A program made the translations under genes and the position numbers. A model generated the notes under the pieces. That model was not told the DNA's origin. It saw only the letters and a list, made by a program, of their open reading frames with translations, and searched no databases. A DNA stretch of 64,000 bases from CBDFHJ01 sp965247635 (GTDB taxonomy: Bacteria > Chloroflexota > Dehalococcoidia > Lucifugimonadales > Australimonadaceae): contig CBDFHJ010000008.1 in the NCBI GenBank assembly GCA_965247635.1, positions 62,001 through 126,000 on the forward strand, written 5' to 3'. The first letter of the stretch is position 1, and each line of letters starts with the position of its first letter. Below are positions 7,729 through 16,236 of this stretch, piece after piece.

Positions 7729-9870
7729 TTAGAATCCTTTGTAGGGGTTGGGGCCAATCGCTCTCATCTGCTCCGCGAACTCGTTCACCAGGGCAGGTAT
7801 CTGGTCGTATTCGGAGATTTCCAACTCCACCGACTTCACCCGCTCCGGTTCTAGCATTTGCCGCTCTAGAGTCTCCTGGATGTTCACCAGCCGGCGCTCG
7901 GCCAACTCGCTGCCGTGCATGAAGTGACACTGGTAGTCCTCCCCAGCCTTGCACCCCATCAGCATGACGCCATCTATGCCCCGGGAGAGGGCATCCACCA
8001 CCAGCACAATGTTCAGCGACCCCAGACAGCGCAATGGGATGATCCTTAGGCTGGCGTCGTAAGAAAGGCGGTTGATACCCGCAAGGTCGAATGCGGGGTA
8101 GGCATCGTTCTCACACACGAAGGCGAGGATTCGAGGCTTCGTGTCCTCCTCGGGAAACGTGATGGCTCGGACCATCGAGGACAGCTGTTCAACGCTGTAG
8201 TCCTCAAAGGAGATGACCTGCACGGGGCAGCTGCCCATGCAGATGCCGCAGCGTCGGCAACGGCTGGGGTTGAGCTCAGGATAGTTCCGCTCATTCACTT
8301 CGATGGCGCCGAATGGACACTCCTCGATGCACCGGCCACACTGGGTGCATCCCTGGAAGCGGGTGTCCGGGAGTGAGAGGTCCCCGACCCTGGGATGAAC
8401 CGCAGCCCCCGCCGTGAGGAGCCCGAGGCTCTGGATGGCCTTCAACGCCGCGCCGGTGGCATCTTCGGCGGCGGCCGCCGCATCCATGGGCTCCCGGACG
8501 CACCCGGCGGCGTAAATGCCTGTTCTGCGCGTCTCATAGGGGAAACAAATGTAGTTGGAGTCGGCAAACCCGTGCGGGGTGACCGGCAGGTCCCCTCCCT
8601 GCTTGTACTCTAGGTGGAGGATTTCCTCTCCCTCTGTGGTAGGGACCATGCCGGTGGCCAGGACCGCTAGGTCTACTTGGAGGCGAATATCGCCGCCAAG
8701 CAGACTATTCTGAACTTCCACCAGCACGTTCCCGGCGTCATCCTGGGAGAGCCGTGCCACGTCGCCTTTGGTGAAGTAGACCCTGTCGTCTTCCTGGACC
8801 TTCACGTAGAACAGCTCGTCCTGGCCGGGCGTGAGCATGTGCTCATAGATTATGTAGGAGACTGCCTCCGGGTTCAGTGTCCGGACGTACTCCGCCTGCT
8901 TGAGGGCCACCAGGTCGTTAACGCTCGAGCCGTAGGAGAAGGGGTCCTTGGTCCTGGAACCGACTCGCTGGATAAAGGCCACGCTCTGGACTTGCTTGCC
9001 ATCGGAGGGCCGTAGGATGGCGCCGTCCCGGGCCAGCTTCTCCATGGCCACGCTGTTAATGACATTGGAGTGCTTTCCGTAGCCCAGATACTCCAAGTGC
9101 GAAGGGTCGTACGGCTTCCACCCGGTGGCCAGCACCACGGCCCCAGCCGCCAGTGAGATAGAGTCCCCGTTCTGGCGTATGAGCACTTGAAAGTCCCCCG
9201 GCTGCCCAGAGATCTTCTCCACCTCCGCGGAGGTCAGCACCTTAATCTTAGGGTTGCCTTGGACCAGCTGGACCTTCGCCGCTATGTCTACGTCCTCTAA
9301 CTCCCGATACGGCCAGCGGGTAGGATAGCCCTTATGGAACTGTGCCATCCAACCCCCCATGACGGACTGCTGCTCCACCAACACTACGTCCGACCCTGCG
9401 TCCGCCGCCTGGATAGCAGCGGTAAGGCCGCTGATCCCGCCACCGATCACCAGTAAAGCGGTCTCCTTGGCGGTCACCTTCTGGGTAGGCGGCTCGCTCT
9501 TCTGTGCCCGTACCACTCCCATGCGGACGTAGTCCTCGGCCAGGCTCTGGGTCTCTTCGTCGTTGGGTGGCTTGCTCCAGGCGACTTGCTCCCGGATATT
9601 GACCCGCTCTACACGTTGGACGCCGAGTGAATCAGTAGAAAAGACGTCCCAGTTGACCCGTTCCGAACAGGCGGCAATGACGACCTGGTCCGCGCCTTCC
9701 GCCTCGATGTCTTTACGCAGGAAATCGACACCCTCGGGCACGCATAGAGGCGCGTGGATCTTAGCCGCGACCCCGACCTCATCGACCGAGACGTCCGCCA
9801 GTTTCTGCGTGTTGAGGCATTCGCCAATGCCACATCCGGTGCAGACGTAGGTGCGAATATTTCCCGCCAT
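7729..9870 (-). CDS. qmoB: Qmo complex subunit B: HdrA-like flavoprotein with ferredoxin and MvhD-like domains
   Basis: 713 residues. The N-terminal part carries an HdrA-type cysteine cluster (CTGCGIGECLN). The FAD-binding Rossmann motif GGGISGLTAAIQAADAG lies at about 122-138, and an ATGMVP flavin motif is near residue 409. Two 4Fe-4S motifs follow, CTQCGRCIEECP and CRRCGICMGSCP (about 513-557). The C-terminal about 130 residues resemble the MvhD/FrhD electron-transfer domain (LRCLGSLN, MGCKAGEDYQC). This arrangement is diagnostic for QmoB. It follows qmoA by only a few bases and belongs to the cytoplasmic arm of the Qmo complex that exchanges electrons with AprBA. Confidence 0.96.
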   Translation of the reverse strand: MAGNIRTYVCTGCGIGECLNTQKLADVSVDEVGVAAKIHAPLCVPEGVDFLRKDIEAEGADQVVIAACSERVNWDVFSTDSLGVQRVERVNIREQVAWSKPPNDEETQSLAEDYVRMGVVRAQKSEPPTQKVTAKETALLVIGGGISGLTAAIQAADAGSDVVLVEQQSVMGGWMAQFHKGYPTRWPYRELEDVDIAAKVQLVQGNPKIKVLTSAEVEKISGQPGDFQVLIRQNGDSISLAAGAVVLATGWKPYDPSHLEYLGYGKHSNVINSVAMEKLARDGAILRPSDGKQVQSVAFIQRVGSRTKDPFSYGSSVNDLVALKQAEYVRTLNPEAVSYIIYEHMLTPGQDELFYVKVQEDDRVYFTKGDVARLSQDDAGNVLVEVQNSLLGGDIRLQVDLAVLATGMVPTTEGEEILHLEYKQGGDLPVTPHGFADSNYICFPYETRRTGIYAAGCVREPMDAAAAAEDATGAALKAIQSLGLLTAGAAVHPRVGDLSLPDTRFQGCTQCGRCIEECPFGAIEVNERNYPELNPSRCRRCGICMGSCPVQVISFEDYSVEQLSSMVRAITFPEEDTKPRILAFVCENDAYPAFDLAGINRLSYDASLRIIPLRCLGSLNIVLVVDALSRGIDGVMLMGCKAGEDYQCHFMHGSELAERRLVNIQETLERQMLEPERVKSVELEISEYDQIPALVNEFAEQMRAIGPNPYKGF

Positions 9871-9874
9871 GCGG

Positions 9875-11176
9875 CTACTTCCTCACCATCGTTTGCTTGG
9901 CCTTCAACGCCGCCCCGGTGCCATCCCTCACGCTGGAGACCACGTCCATGGGCCTCCTGGTAACGCCGGCGACGTGGATTCCGCTCCCGGTCTTCTCCAC
10001 GGCGAACCCGAACCCGTCGAACTCAAGGTCCAAGCCCAGTATCTTGGTATCCGCGGTATTGGGCACCATGCCGGTGGCCAGGACCACCATGTCGACGTTC
10101 ACCCGCACCTTGCGCCCACGGAGCATGTCGTCTGCCTCGACGATCAGGTTCTTGGTCCCGGATTCCTCGTCGATCCTGGCCACCTTCCCTTTCACAAAGG
10201 TCACCTTCTCATCCTCTTCTACCTTTCGATAAAAATCCTCGTAAGAGCCCGAGGCGCGGATGTCGATGTAGAAGATGTAGACCTGGGCATCGGGGTACTG
10301 CTCTCGGATGTACGTCGCCTCCTTGAGGGATGAGAGGCAACAGATGGCGGAGCAGTAGGGTAGGTGGTTGATGTCGCGGGAGCCGGCGCACTGGATGAAG
10401 GCCACGCGCTTGGCGGGTTCCCCGTCTGAGGGGCGCACGATTTTTCCTTTGGTCGGCCCATTGCTCGCCGCCAGCCGCTCCACCATGACGTTGTTGATGA
10501 CGTTGGCGTACTTGCCGAAGCCAAGGAGGTCGATCTTCGAGGCATCGTAGGGCTTCCAACCGGTGGCCAGAACGATGGATCCAGCTTTAATGTGGAGGAT
10601 GCTCGGCTCCATATGGAGGTCAATGGCGTCGGTGGGGCAGATCTCAACGCACTTATTACATGTATCGCCCAGGCAGGTCTCTTCGTCCAACACGAATTTC
10701 ATGGGGACGGCCATATCGTGGGGGAGATAGATGGCCTTAGTGGTGTTCATACCGTAGTTGAACGCATTGGGCCGGTCCACGGGACAAACGGTGGCGCACA
10801 GGCCACACGCCGTGCAGCGGCCCACGATTACAAACCGAGGTTTCTGTCTGATAGTGACGTCGAAATTCCCGGGGCGTCCGGTGACCTGCTCGACTTCCGC
10901 CAGGGTGAAGAACTTTATGTGCCGGTGCCCACTCCTGATGCGCCTGAAGTTGATCTCCAGACCGCAGGTGGGAGGGCACAGCTTGGGGAAGTACTTGTAG
11001 AACCCAGCGACTCTTCCGCCGAGGTAGGCTTCCTTCTCGACGATGTACACATCATGGCCGGCTTCCGCGGCCTCAATGGCGGCGGTCATACCGGCCATGC
11101 CGCTGCCTATCACCAGGACGCTCTGCTCTCGCAGGTCCGTCTCAGAGGCGCGGGTGCTGGTTTGGATGTTGGTCAT
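9875..11176 (-). CDS. qmoA: Qmo complex subunit A: HdrA-like FAD protein
   Basis: 433 residues. The FAD-binding motif GSGMAGMTAAIEAAEAG starts at about residue 23, followed by the HdrA-type YLGGRVAGFYKYFPKLCPP segment. Two 4Fe-4S clusters are encoded by CTACGLCATVCP (about 131-142) and CLGDTCNKCVEICP (about 172-185). A second flavin motif (ATGMVPNTAD) is near residue 370. The C-terminus GVTRRPMDVVSSVRDGTGAALKA matches HdrA/QmoA proteins. It sits 9 bp after aprA and just before qmoB. Its probable role is the flavin site contacting AprBA. Confidence 0.96.
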   Translation of the reverse strand: MTNIQTSTRASETDLREQSVLVIGSGMAGMTAAIEAAEAGHDVYIVEKEAYLGGRVAGFYKYFPKLCPPTCGLEINFRRIRSGHRHIKFFTLAEVEQVTGRPGNFDVTIRQKPRFVIVGRCTACGLCATVCPVDRPNAFNYGMNTTKAIYLPHDMAVPMKFVLDEETCLGDTCNKCVEICPTDAIDLHMEPSILHIKAGSIVLATGWKPYDASKIDLLGFGKYANVINNVMVERLAASNGPTKGKIVRPSDGEPAKRVAFIQCAGSRDINHLPYCSAICCLSSLKEATYIREQYPDAQVYIFYIDIRASGSYEDFYRKVEEDEKVTFVKGKVARIDEESGTKNLIVEADDMLRGRKVRVNVDMVVLATGMVPNTADTKILGLDLEFDGFGFAVEKTGSGIHVAGVTRRPMDVVSSVRDGTGAALKAKQTMVRK

Positions 11177-11185
11177 ACACTTGAT

Positions 11186-13054
11186 CTACGGGATGCGAGA
11201 TAGGAAGGGCACCTTAGTCAGGTCCCAAGTGTGTGTGTCCCGGCTGTACGTAGAGTTGACGAACACCTTCCAGTTCTTGTCGTCCAGGCCCGGATAGTCA
11301 CCCCGGTAGTAGTACCCAGGCCAGCGGGTCTCCTGCCGGAACAGGAGGTGATGCAGATGGGTCTCAGCGCACCAGAGCCGATCGATGAGCTCCCAGCATC
11401 GCAGCAGTTCGTGGAGGTCCCGAGCCCCCAGCTTGGAAGTGTCCTCCCGGAGCATGGCCAGATGCTCCAGCCCACGTTTTAGCGTGGGTTCGTTGACCAT
11501 GTACCCGCTTCCCCAACCACCCGCGTACTCGTCCATGATCTTCTGGAGCCGGTGTAATGCCTGCTTGGGCAGCAGGTAGTTAGGGTTGATCTCCTCGCGG
11601 GTGGTATCAGCCCGATGCTCCTCGAAGCGCTGCAGAGGACGGTAGAGGTCCTGTTTGATTGCCTCCACGCGTCCCTCGTCGATAACCGGTGGGCTGGAAT
11701 GGTCGTACACATAGCTCACGGCGCCCTTGGCCGCCAACCTCCCCTCAGTGTAGGAGCCTGAGGAGAACTTGTGGGCCGAGCCGCCAACCCCGTCTCCCGC
11801 AGCAAAGAGACCGCTGATGGTGGTCATCCTGTTGTAGCCCCAGAAGTACTCCGCGGGGGCCATATCCTCAGGTCCACTGACCCAGGCGCCAGATGTTCCG
11901 GCGTGGGAGCCCATCAGGTACGGCTCCGTCAGCACCAGCTCTGAATCCGTCTGGGTGGGGTCGATATTGTTGGAAGCCCACAGCAGGGCCTGGGAGATAG
12001 TCATGTCCAGGAAATCCTCCCACGCATCGCTGTTGACCTGGTGCTTGCGGGCTTCGTCCGCCCCTTCCATGAGTTTCTGGAGCGCTTCAGCGGTGCGCAT
12101 GTAGATGGGGCCCTTGCCCTCCTGGATGTCCCGCAGCATCAGGTGGTTCCGCAGTGGTGTCGGCATAGGAGCGGCGGCGCTGTAGGGCTCCCAACCCGCC
12201 AGCTCATGACGCCGTTCCTGCTCGTACTCCCCACCATAGGCGTTGGTGGCCTTGGTCTTGAACATCAGAAAGTACATGCCCACGGGACCGTAGCCGTCTT
12301 TGAACCGCGCCTGGACTATCCTGTGCTCCATCTGGGTCATCTGGGCACCAGCCTGGACCATGAGGCTGTAGACGGACCCGGTGTTAAAAACGGTGTACCA
12401 CGCCCTTCCCAATCCCTCGCCGACGGCATGGGGCCGCCACACGTTTACAGCACCACCCGCGGAGCAGATCACAGCCTTTGCCTTGAATACGTAGACCTTG
12501 TGGTCCCGCACGCTGAACCCCACGGCACCAGCAATGGTATTCGGGTCGCTGGCGTCGGTGAGCAGGTGGGAGATAAAGACACGCTCGTAGAGGTTCCCAT
12601 CGCCGAGCGCACTCTTGGCGGCCTCGGCGACGATGGGCTTGAACGACTCGCCGTGGATCATGATTTGCCAGCGTCCCTCTCGCACGTACCGGCCTTCCGG
12701 CGTCTTAAAAAAGGGGAGGCCCCATTCTTCAAACATGTGCACCGTGGCATCCACGTGCCTGGCGATGTCATAGGTTAGGTCCTCCCGGGAGAGGCCCAGC
12801 GTTTCGTTGCGCACGTAGTGGACGAAGTCCTCCGGCGTATTCTCGCCCCATTTCATCCCCATGTAGCAGTTGATGGCGGAGAGTCCCATGGCCACGGCCC
12901 CACTGCGCTCAATAGCAGCCTTCTCTACCAGTACTACTCGCAGGCCTTTGACCTTGGCCCAATGGGCGGCCTCGTAGGCGGCCCCGCAGCCGGCCATGCC
13001 GCCGCCGAGAATCAAGACGTCGCATTCGACTACTTCGGTTGTTGGCTCCGGCAT
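11186..13054 (-). CDS. aprA: adenylylsulfate (APS) reductase alpha subunit
   Basis: Flavoprotein catalysing APS + 2 e- <-> sulfite + AMP, reversible in sulfur oxidisers. With the start I chose (ATG at 13052-13054, MPEPTTEVVECDV) it has 622 residues, close to the family norm. A longer upstream frame to 13231 would run into aprB and is unlikely. The FAD dinucleotide motif GGGMAGCGAAYEAA begins at about residue 17. Family blocks include KAAIERSGAVAMGLSAINCYM, EEWGLPFF, GAVNVWRP and the GVGGSAHKFSSGSYTEGR flavin site. It lies downstream of aprB and upstream of qmoA on the same strand. Confidence 0.97.
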   Translation of the reverse strand: MPEPTTEVVECDVLILGGGMAGCGAAYEAAHWAKVKGLRVVLVEKAAIERSGAVAMGLSAINCYMGMKWGENTPEDFVHYVRNETLGLSREDLTYDIARHVDATVHMFEEWGLPFFKTPEGRYVREGRWQIMIHGESFKPIVAEAAKSALGDGNLYERVFISHLLTDASDPNTIAGAVGFSVRDHKVYVFKAKAVICSAGGAVNVWRPHAVGEGLGRAWYTVFNTGSVYSLMVQAGAQMTQMEHRIVQARFKDGYGPVGMYFLMFKTKATNAYGGEYEQERRHELAGWEPYSAAAPMPTPLRNHLMLRDIQEGKGPIYMRTAEALQKLMEGADEARKHQVNSDAWEDFLDMTISQALLWASNNIDPTQTDSELVLTEPYLMGSHAGTSGAWVSGPEDMAPAEYFWGYNRMTTISGLFAAGDGVGGSAHKFSSGSYTEGRLAAKGAVSYVYDHSSPPVIDEGRVEAIKQDLYRPLQRFEEHRADTTREEINPNYLLPKQALHRLQKIMDEYAGGWGSGYMVNEPTLKRGLEHLAMLREDTSKLGARDLHELLRCWELIDRLWCAETHLHHLLFRQETRWPGYYYRGDYPGLDDKNWKVFVNSTYSRDTHTWDLTKVPFLSRIP

Positions 13055-13107
13055 GACTCGTTCTTCAGGTGCAGCGTTCGCTCGAGCAAGATGGAGTTGG
13101 TCCGGCA

Positions 13108-13554
13108 CTAGCTGGGGATTGATGGGAGTGCGTCGACGCCAATGTAATAGTCCTCGCCGGCCATTCCGGGGTCCTTCAGGTCCGGCGGTTGAGGAATGGT
13201 CGCATGCTGGTGGGGCACGATAGACCCCCACGGTGTCGTCCTGATCGGAAACCTAAACCGCTTCACAGTCCCATCCCGGAATTTTAAGGCCCACATGATG
13301 GCATCCGTGCCTCTCAGAGGGGTAACGGTGGCACCCATAGGCATCAGGTCGGCGTATCCTCGGAGATCAATTGCCGACTGAGGGCACATCTTGACGCACG
13401 CAAAGCACTCCCAGCAAGCGTCCGGCTCCTGGTTAAATGCCTTGCCCATGGAGGTGTCCAGCTTCATCAAATCGGCGGGGCAGATATACATGCACGCAGG
13501 CCGATCCAAGGCTTTACAGCCATCACACTTGTCAGGGTTGACGAAGGTTGGCAT
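13108..13554 (-). CDS. aprB: adenylylsulfate (APS) reductase beta subunit
   Basis: A 148-residue iron-sulfur subunit of AprBA, starting MPTFVNPDKCDGCK. Two 4Fe-4S motifs are visible: CDGCKALDRPACMYICP (the long-loop cluster typical of AprB) and CWECFACVKMCP. The C-terminal tail after the ferredoxin domain (WALKFRDGTVKRFRFPIRTT) is the part that wraps AprA. I prefer the ATG at 13552-13554 over the one five codons upstream because the family begins with MPTFV or MPSFV. First gene of the apr-qmo-sat operon, with a promoter and palindrome just upstream. Confidence 0.96.
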   Translation of the reverse strand: MPTFVNPDKCDGCKALDRPACMYICPADLMKLDTSMGKAFNQEPDACWECFACVKMCPQSAIDLRGYADLMPMGATVTPLRGTDAIMWALKFRDGTVKRFRFPIRTTPWGSIVPHQHATIPQPPDLKDPGMAGEDYYIGVDALPSIPS

Positions 13555-13597
13555 TCCGTGCCTCACCACTGGGGCTCAGGGTCGGGCTGCGTACCCC

Positions 13598-13612
13598 GTC
13601 CCGAGACGGGAC
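13598..13612. promoter_or_regulatory. palindromic operator-like site at the apr-qmo-sat promoter
   Basis: A perfect 6-3-6 palindrome, gtcccgagacgggac, lies directly downstream of and touching the predicted -10 box of the aprB promoter on the minus strand, at about the transcription start. A dimeric repressor bound here would block the operon. The regulator is unknown and none is encoded next to the operon. Confidence 0.4.
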
Positions 13613-13639
13613 TATACGATACCTACCCGTCCTTTACAA
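13611..13639 (-). promoter_or_regulatory. predicted sigma-70-type promoter of the apr-qmo-sat operon
   Basis: On the minus strand TTGTAA (13634-13639) is followed after 17 bases by TATAGT (13611-13616), about 57 bases before the aprB ATG. The -10 matches consensus at 5 of 6 positions, the -35 at 4 of 6. The spacing is ideal. The position fits the first gene of a co-directional operon. Confidence 0.45.
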
Positions 13640-13708
13640 TGCGAAGGCTGGATTGACGCGCGGCCCGTCGGTCCCTACCATCAGGCCGCCGGCCCCAACT
13701 CAACGCGC

Positions 13709-14050
13709 ATGGCTGACCAGTTCAGAAGTATTCGAATAGCCTCCAACGGCATCCACGTGCAGTGGGGCGACGGGCACCAGGGGTGCTACCCTCACTGGTA
13801 CCTGCGCGCCGCCTGCCGGTGCGCAGACTGTCGGGACTCCTCCAGCCGCAACCGGACGGAGTTCTACGAGAATATCCCCGAGTACGTCCAAGCGCTGGAT
13901 TGGATATCCGTGGGGCAGTACGCGGTCCAGTTCCTGTGGAGCGATGAACACTCCACCGGGTTCTACGCTCTGGAGACGCTGCGGGAGCTGTGCCGATGCC
14001 CAGCGTGTGTGGCCAAGGCTATCGGCACTATGGGCACCCGTGGGGAGTGA
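13709..14050 (+). CDS. DUF971 / GBBH-like N-terminal domain protein (113 aa)
   Basis: A small cytoplasmic protein of the family whose domain also forms the N-terminus of gamma-butyrobetaine hydroxylases. Visible family features are WGDGHQGCYPHWYLRAAC near the N-terminus and the paired cysteine knuckle CRCADC (zinc or Fe-S type), then DWISVGQYAVQFLWSDEH...GFYALETLRELC. A second CRCPAC motif at the C-terminus is an addition I do not know from the basic family. It starts at the ATG at 13709-13711 and diverges from aprB, sharing a 154-bp intergenic region. In many bacteria DUF971 proteins sit near Fe-S assembly genes, so a role in maturing the Fe-S-rich Apr/Qmo proteins is plausible but unproven. 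Confidence 0.75.
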   Translation: MADQFRSIRIASNGIHVQWGDGHQGCYPHWYLRAACRCADCRDSSSRNRTEFYENIPEYVQALDWISVGQYAVQFLWSDEHSTGFYALETLRELCRCPACVAKAIGTMGTRGE

Positions 14051-14197
14051 TCGGACTCGGGCCTAAGATGCCGACAAGCAGGAAGGCCGCAGCTTCTCTG
14101 ATGTGGTCTCCGGGCGCGGGAAGGACGAGGTCATCGCTGCAACTGGGTGGGCATTGATTCTTTTTATAGTGCACGCGCGAAAGGAGGTAGAAGAAAG

Positions 14198-14605
14198 ATG
14201 TCGATTACCCTTCAGCAGGCACGCCATGCTATTGAGGCTGCCATTGTCGAATGCGAGCGAATGGAAGTGGCGGCGTCCCTTGCGGTGGTAGACCTACGAG
14301 GCGATTTGGTAGCGGCGGCGCGGATGGATGGAGCACGCTGGGGTTGGACCGCGGATGTCGCACGAGGGAAGGCTCCTGCCGCAGCACTGTGGGGGCAATC
14401 CGGCGCGGTGTTGGAGCAGCGGCAACACGGTCCTGTTCCGTTGATGGTCAGTCGCCTGTATGGCGAGCGATTGGTGTATCGGCAGGGCAGTGAGCTTCTT
14501 ATGCAAGGTTCCGAGGTCGTCGGGGCTATAGGGGTAAGCGGCGCCAGGCCGGAGCAGGACGAACGTGCAGCCCAGGCGGCGGCTACCGCCTTAGCCTCTT
14601 CCTAG
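14198..14605 (+). CDS. GlcG/HbpS-family (DUF336) protein
   Basis: 135 residues, starting at the ATG at 14198 (MSITLQQARHAIEAAI), which follows the ribosome binding site aaggagg at 14181-14187. The layout is that of the GlcG/HbpS fold: an N-terminal helix, the strand SLAVVDLRGDLVAAARMDGARW, helices with KAPAAALWG, and the C-terminal GSEVVGAIGVSGARPEQDERAAQAA signature. Members are octameric, bind haem or small cofactors, and often accompany catabolic or sensor genes. No signal peptide is seen. No partner gene is adjacent; IS256 copy 2 begins 205 bp downstream. The exact role is unknown. Confidence 0.75.
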   Translation: MSITLQQARHAIEAAIVECERMEVAASLAVVDLRGDLVAAARMDGARWGWTADVARGKAPAAALWGQSGAVLEQRQHGPVPLMVSRLYGERLVYRQGSELLMQGSEVVGAIGVSGARPEQDERAAQAAATALASS

Positions 14606-14810
14606 CTCGACCGTCTGATTCTGCTTGCAGGGACGACCCAAAATCGTCTTTCCGAGCCGCTAGACCCTATTACTTGCCGTCTCGAGACCTTGCGAGGCGT
14701 TGGCTCAACCGTGTCCTTGACACTCCACTTTGCATGTTTTACGTTAAACGTTGAGGGTGCAGATTCCTTCGTTTTGGCGCGAGGGCGGCGTGCATTTAGG
14801 CAACATAGGC

Positions 14811-16178
14811 GAGGTATCTTCAAAAAGTGTGTAAACAGTCAGGCGGTGTACCCTCTCTCTGAACAACACGGGCTCGAGGCCCAAGAGAGGAGATAGACCG
14901 CCCATGAGGAAGGAAAGCACTGAGAGTAGGTCGGAGTCAAGGCCGGAGTGGGAGCAGTTGGAGGATTGGGTGCGAAGCCAGGTCCAGAGGCTGATCCAGG
15001 AGTTGCTGGAGGAGGAGGTGACGGCGTTTCTGGGAAGGGCGAAGTCGGCGCTCAGATCCGACTCGGACAACGATACCGGCTATCGGAACGGATACGGCAG
15101 AGCCCGGAGGCTTACGCTGAGTTCGGGAACGATACAGCTGAGGCGGCCGCGAGTCCGCGATACCGAGGAGCAGTTCGAGAGCCGGCTGCTGCCGCTGTTC
15201 GTCAACAGGACCAGGAAGGTTGCTGAGTTGATCCCCGAGCTGTACCTGCACGGTCTATCCGAAGGCGACTTCGATCTGGCTTTGCGGGGGCTGCTGGGAG
15301 AGGACGCACCGGTATCGGCGAGCACGGTGGCCCGGTTGAAGTCCAAGTGGAACGATGAGCTTGCCCAATGGCGCAGCCGGCCCCTAGATGACCTGGAAGT
15401 GGTCTACATGTGGGTGGATGGAGTCTACGTCAAGGCTGGTCTTGAGAAGGAGAAGGCGGCAGTACTGGTGGTGGTGGCGGCCCTGAGCGACGGGAGCAAG
15501 GTGGTGGTGAGCGCTGTTCCCGGATACAGGGAGTCCACAGAGAACTGGTCCGATGTGCTCAGGGACATGAGGCGCCGCGGGCTGGAGTGCCCGAGGCTGG
15601 TGGTTGGGGACGGACACCTGGGCATCTGGGGAGCTCTGCGCAACGTCTATCCGCAGGCGGCAGAGCAACGCTGCTGGAACCACAAGATCGTAAACGTGCT
15701 CGCCAAGCTTCCAAAGCGACAACAGGACCAGGCCAAGCTCATGCTGCGTACTATCCCCTACGCGCCGACTCGGACAGAGGCTGAGCGGCTCAGGACGGTG
15801 TTCACCAGGTGGTGCGGCGACCATTCCTACGAGGCGGCCTCAGAGGCCTTGGAGCGGGACTGGGACCGCATGGTCACCTTCTATGACTTCCCAAAGGAGC
15901 ACTGGGGGCACCTTCGCACGACGAACCCGGTAGAATCACCCTTCGCGGCCCTCAGGCTTCGGACCGATGCCGCCAAGCGCTACAAGAGGGTCGATCGGGC
16001 GATAGCGGTGATCTGGAAAATGTTGATGGTCGCCGAACAGCGCTTCAGGCGTCTGAAGGCCCCTGAGTTGATCGAAGACGTCTATCTCGGTGCACAGTAT
16101 GCGGATGGAATCGCCATTGAATCAACGGCTGAGAAGGTCGCCGCCTGATGTCGTTTACACACCTATTGACGTAACCTC
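14811..16178 (+). mobile_element. IS256-family insertion sequence, copy 2 (1368 bp, no target duplication)
   Basis: Same ends and same length as copies 1 and 3. The left end gaggtatcttcaaaaagtgt starts at 14811 and the right end ...gacgtaacctc finishes at 16178. Unlike the other three complete copies, its 8-bp flanks differ: acataggc on the left, gtgggatt on the right. So one flank has been replaced by deletion, inversion or recombination between copies after insertion. The right flank shares the first six bases (gtggga) with the duplication of copy 1 read in the same orientation, which may be chance. Confidence 0.93.
14904..16148 (+). CDS. IS256-family transposase (414 aa)
   Basis: Intact Mutator-type transposase identical in layout to the copy at 1562-2806, with the likely catalytic residues D172, D236 and E344. 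It carries Gln at residue 90, as do copies 3 and 4. The ribosome binding site agaggaga precedes the ATG. Confidence 0.94.
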   Translation: MRKESTESRSESRPEWEQLEDWVRSQVQRLIQELLEEEVTAFLGRAKSALRSDSDNDTGYRNGYGRARRLTLSSGTIQLRRPRVRDTEEQFESRLLPLFVNRTRKVAELIPELYLHGLSEGDFDLALRGLLGEDAPVSASTVARLKSKWNDELAQWRSRPLDDLEVVYMWVDGVYVKAGLEKEKAAVLVVVAALSDGSKVVVSAVPGYRESTENWSDVLRDMRRRGLECPRLVVGDGHLGIWGALRNVYPQAAEQRCWNHKIVNVLAKLPKRQQDQAKLMLRTIPYAPTRTEAERLRTVFTRWCGDHSYEAASEALERDWDRMVTFYDFPKEHWGHLRTTNPVESPFAALRLRTDAAKRYKRVDRAIAVIWKMLMVAEQRFRRLKAPELIEDVYLGAQYADGIAIESTAEKVAA

Positions 16179-16236
16179 GTGGGATTAGCTACAAGGCGCC
16201 CTGCTAGCTTGCGATTTGAGACATATGAGGAGGAAC

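Noticed and set aside
12041..12778. 245-residue plus-strand frame opposite aprA
   Set aside because: Shadow of a highly conserved flavoprotein gene in high-GC DNA; the sense strand has unequivocal AprA motifs.
11186..13231. 681-residue version of AprA
   Set aside because: The first 59 codons overlap the end of aprB and lack any family similarity; the start at 13054 gives the normal length.
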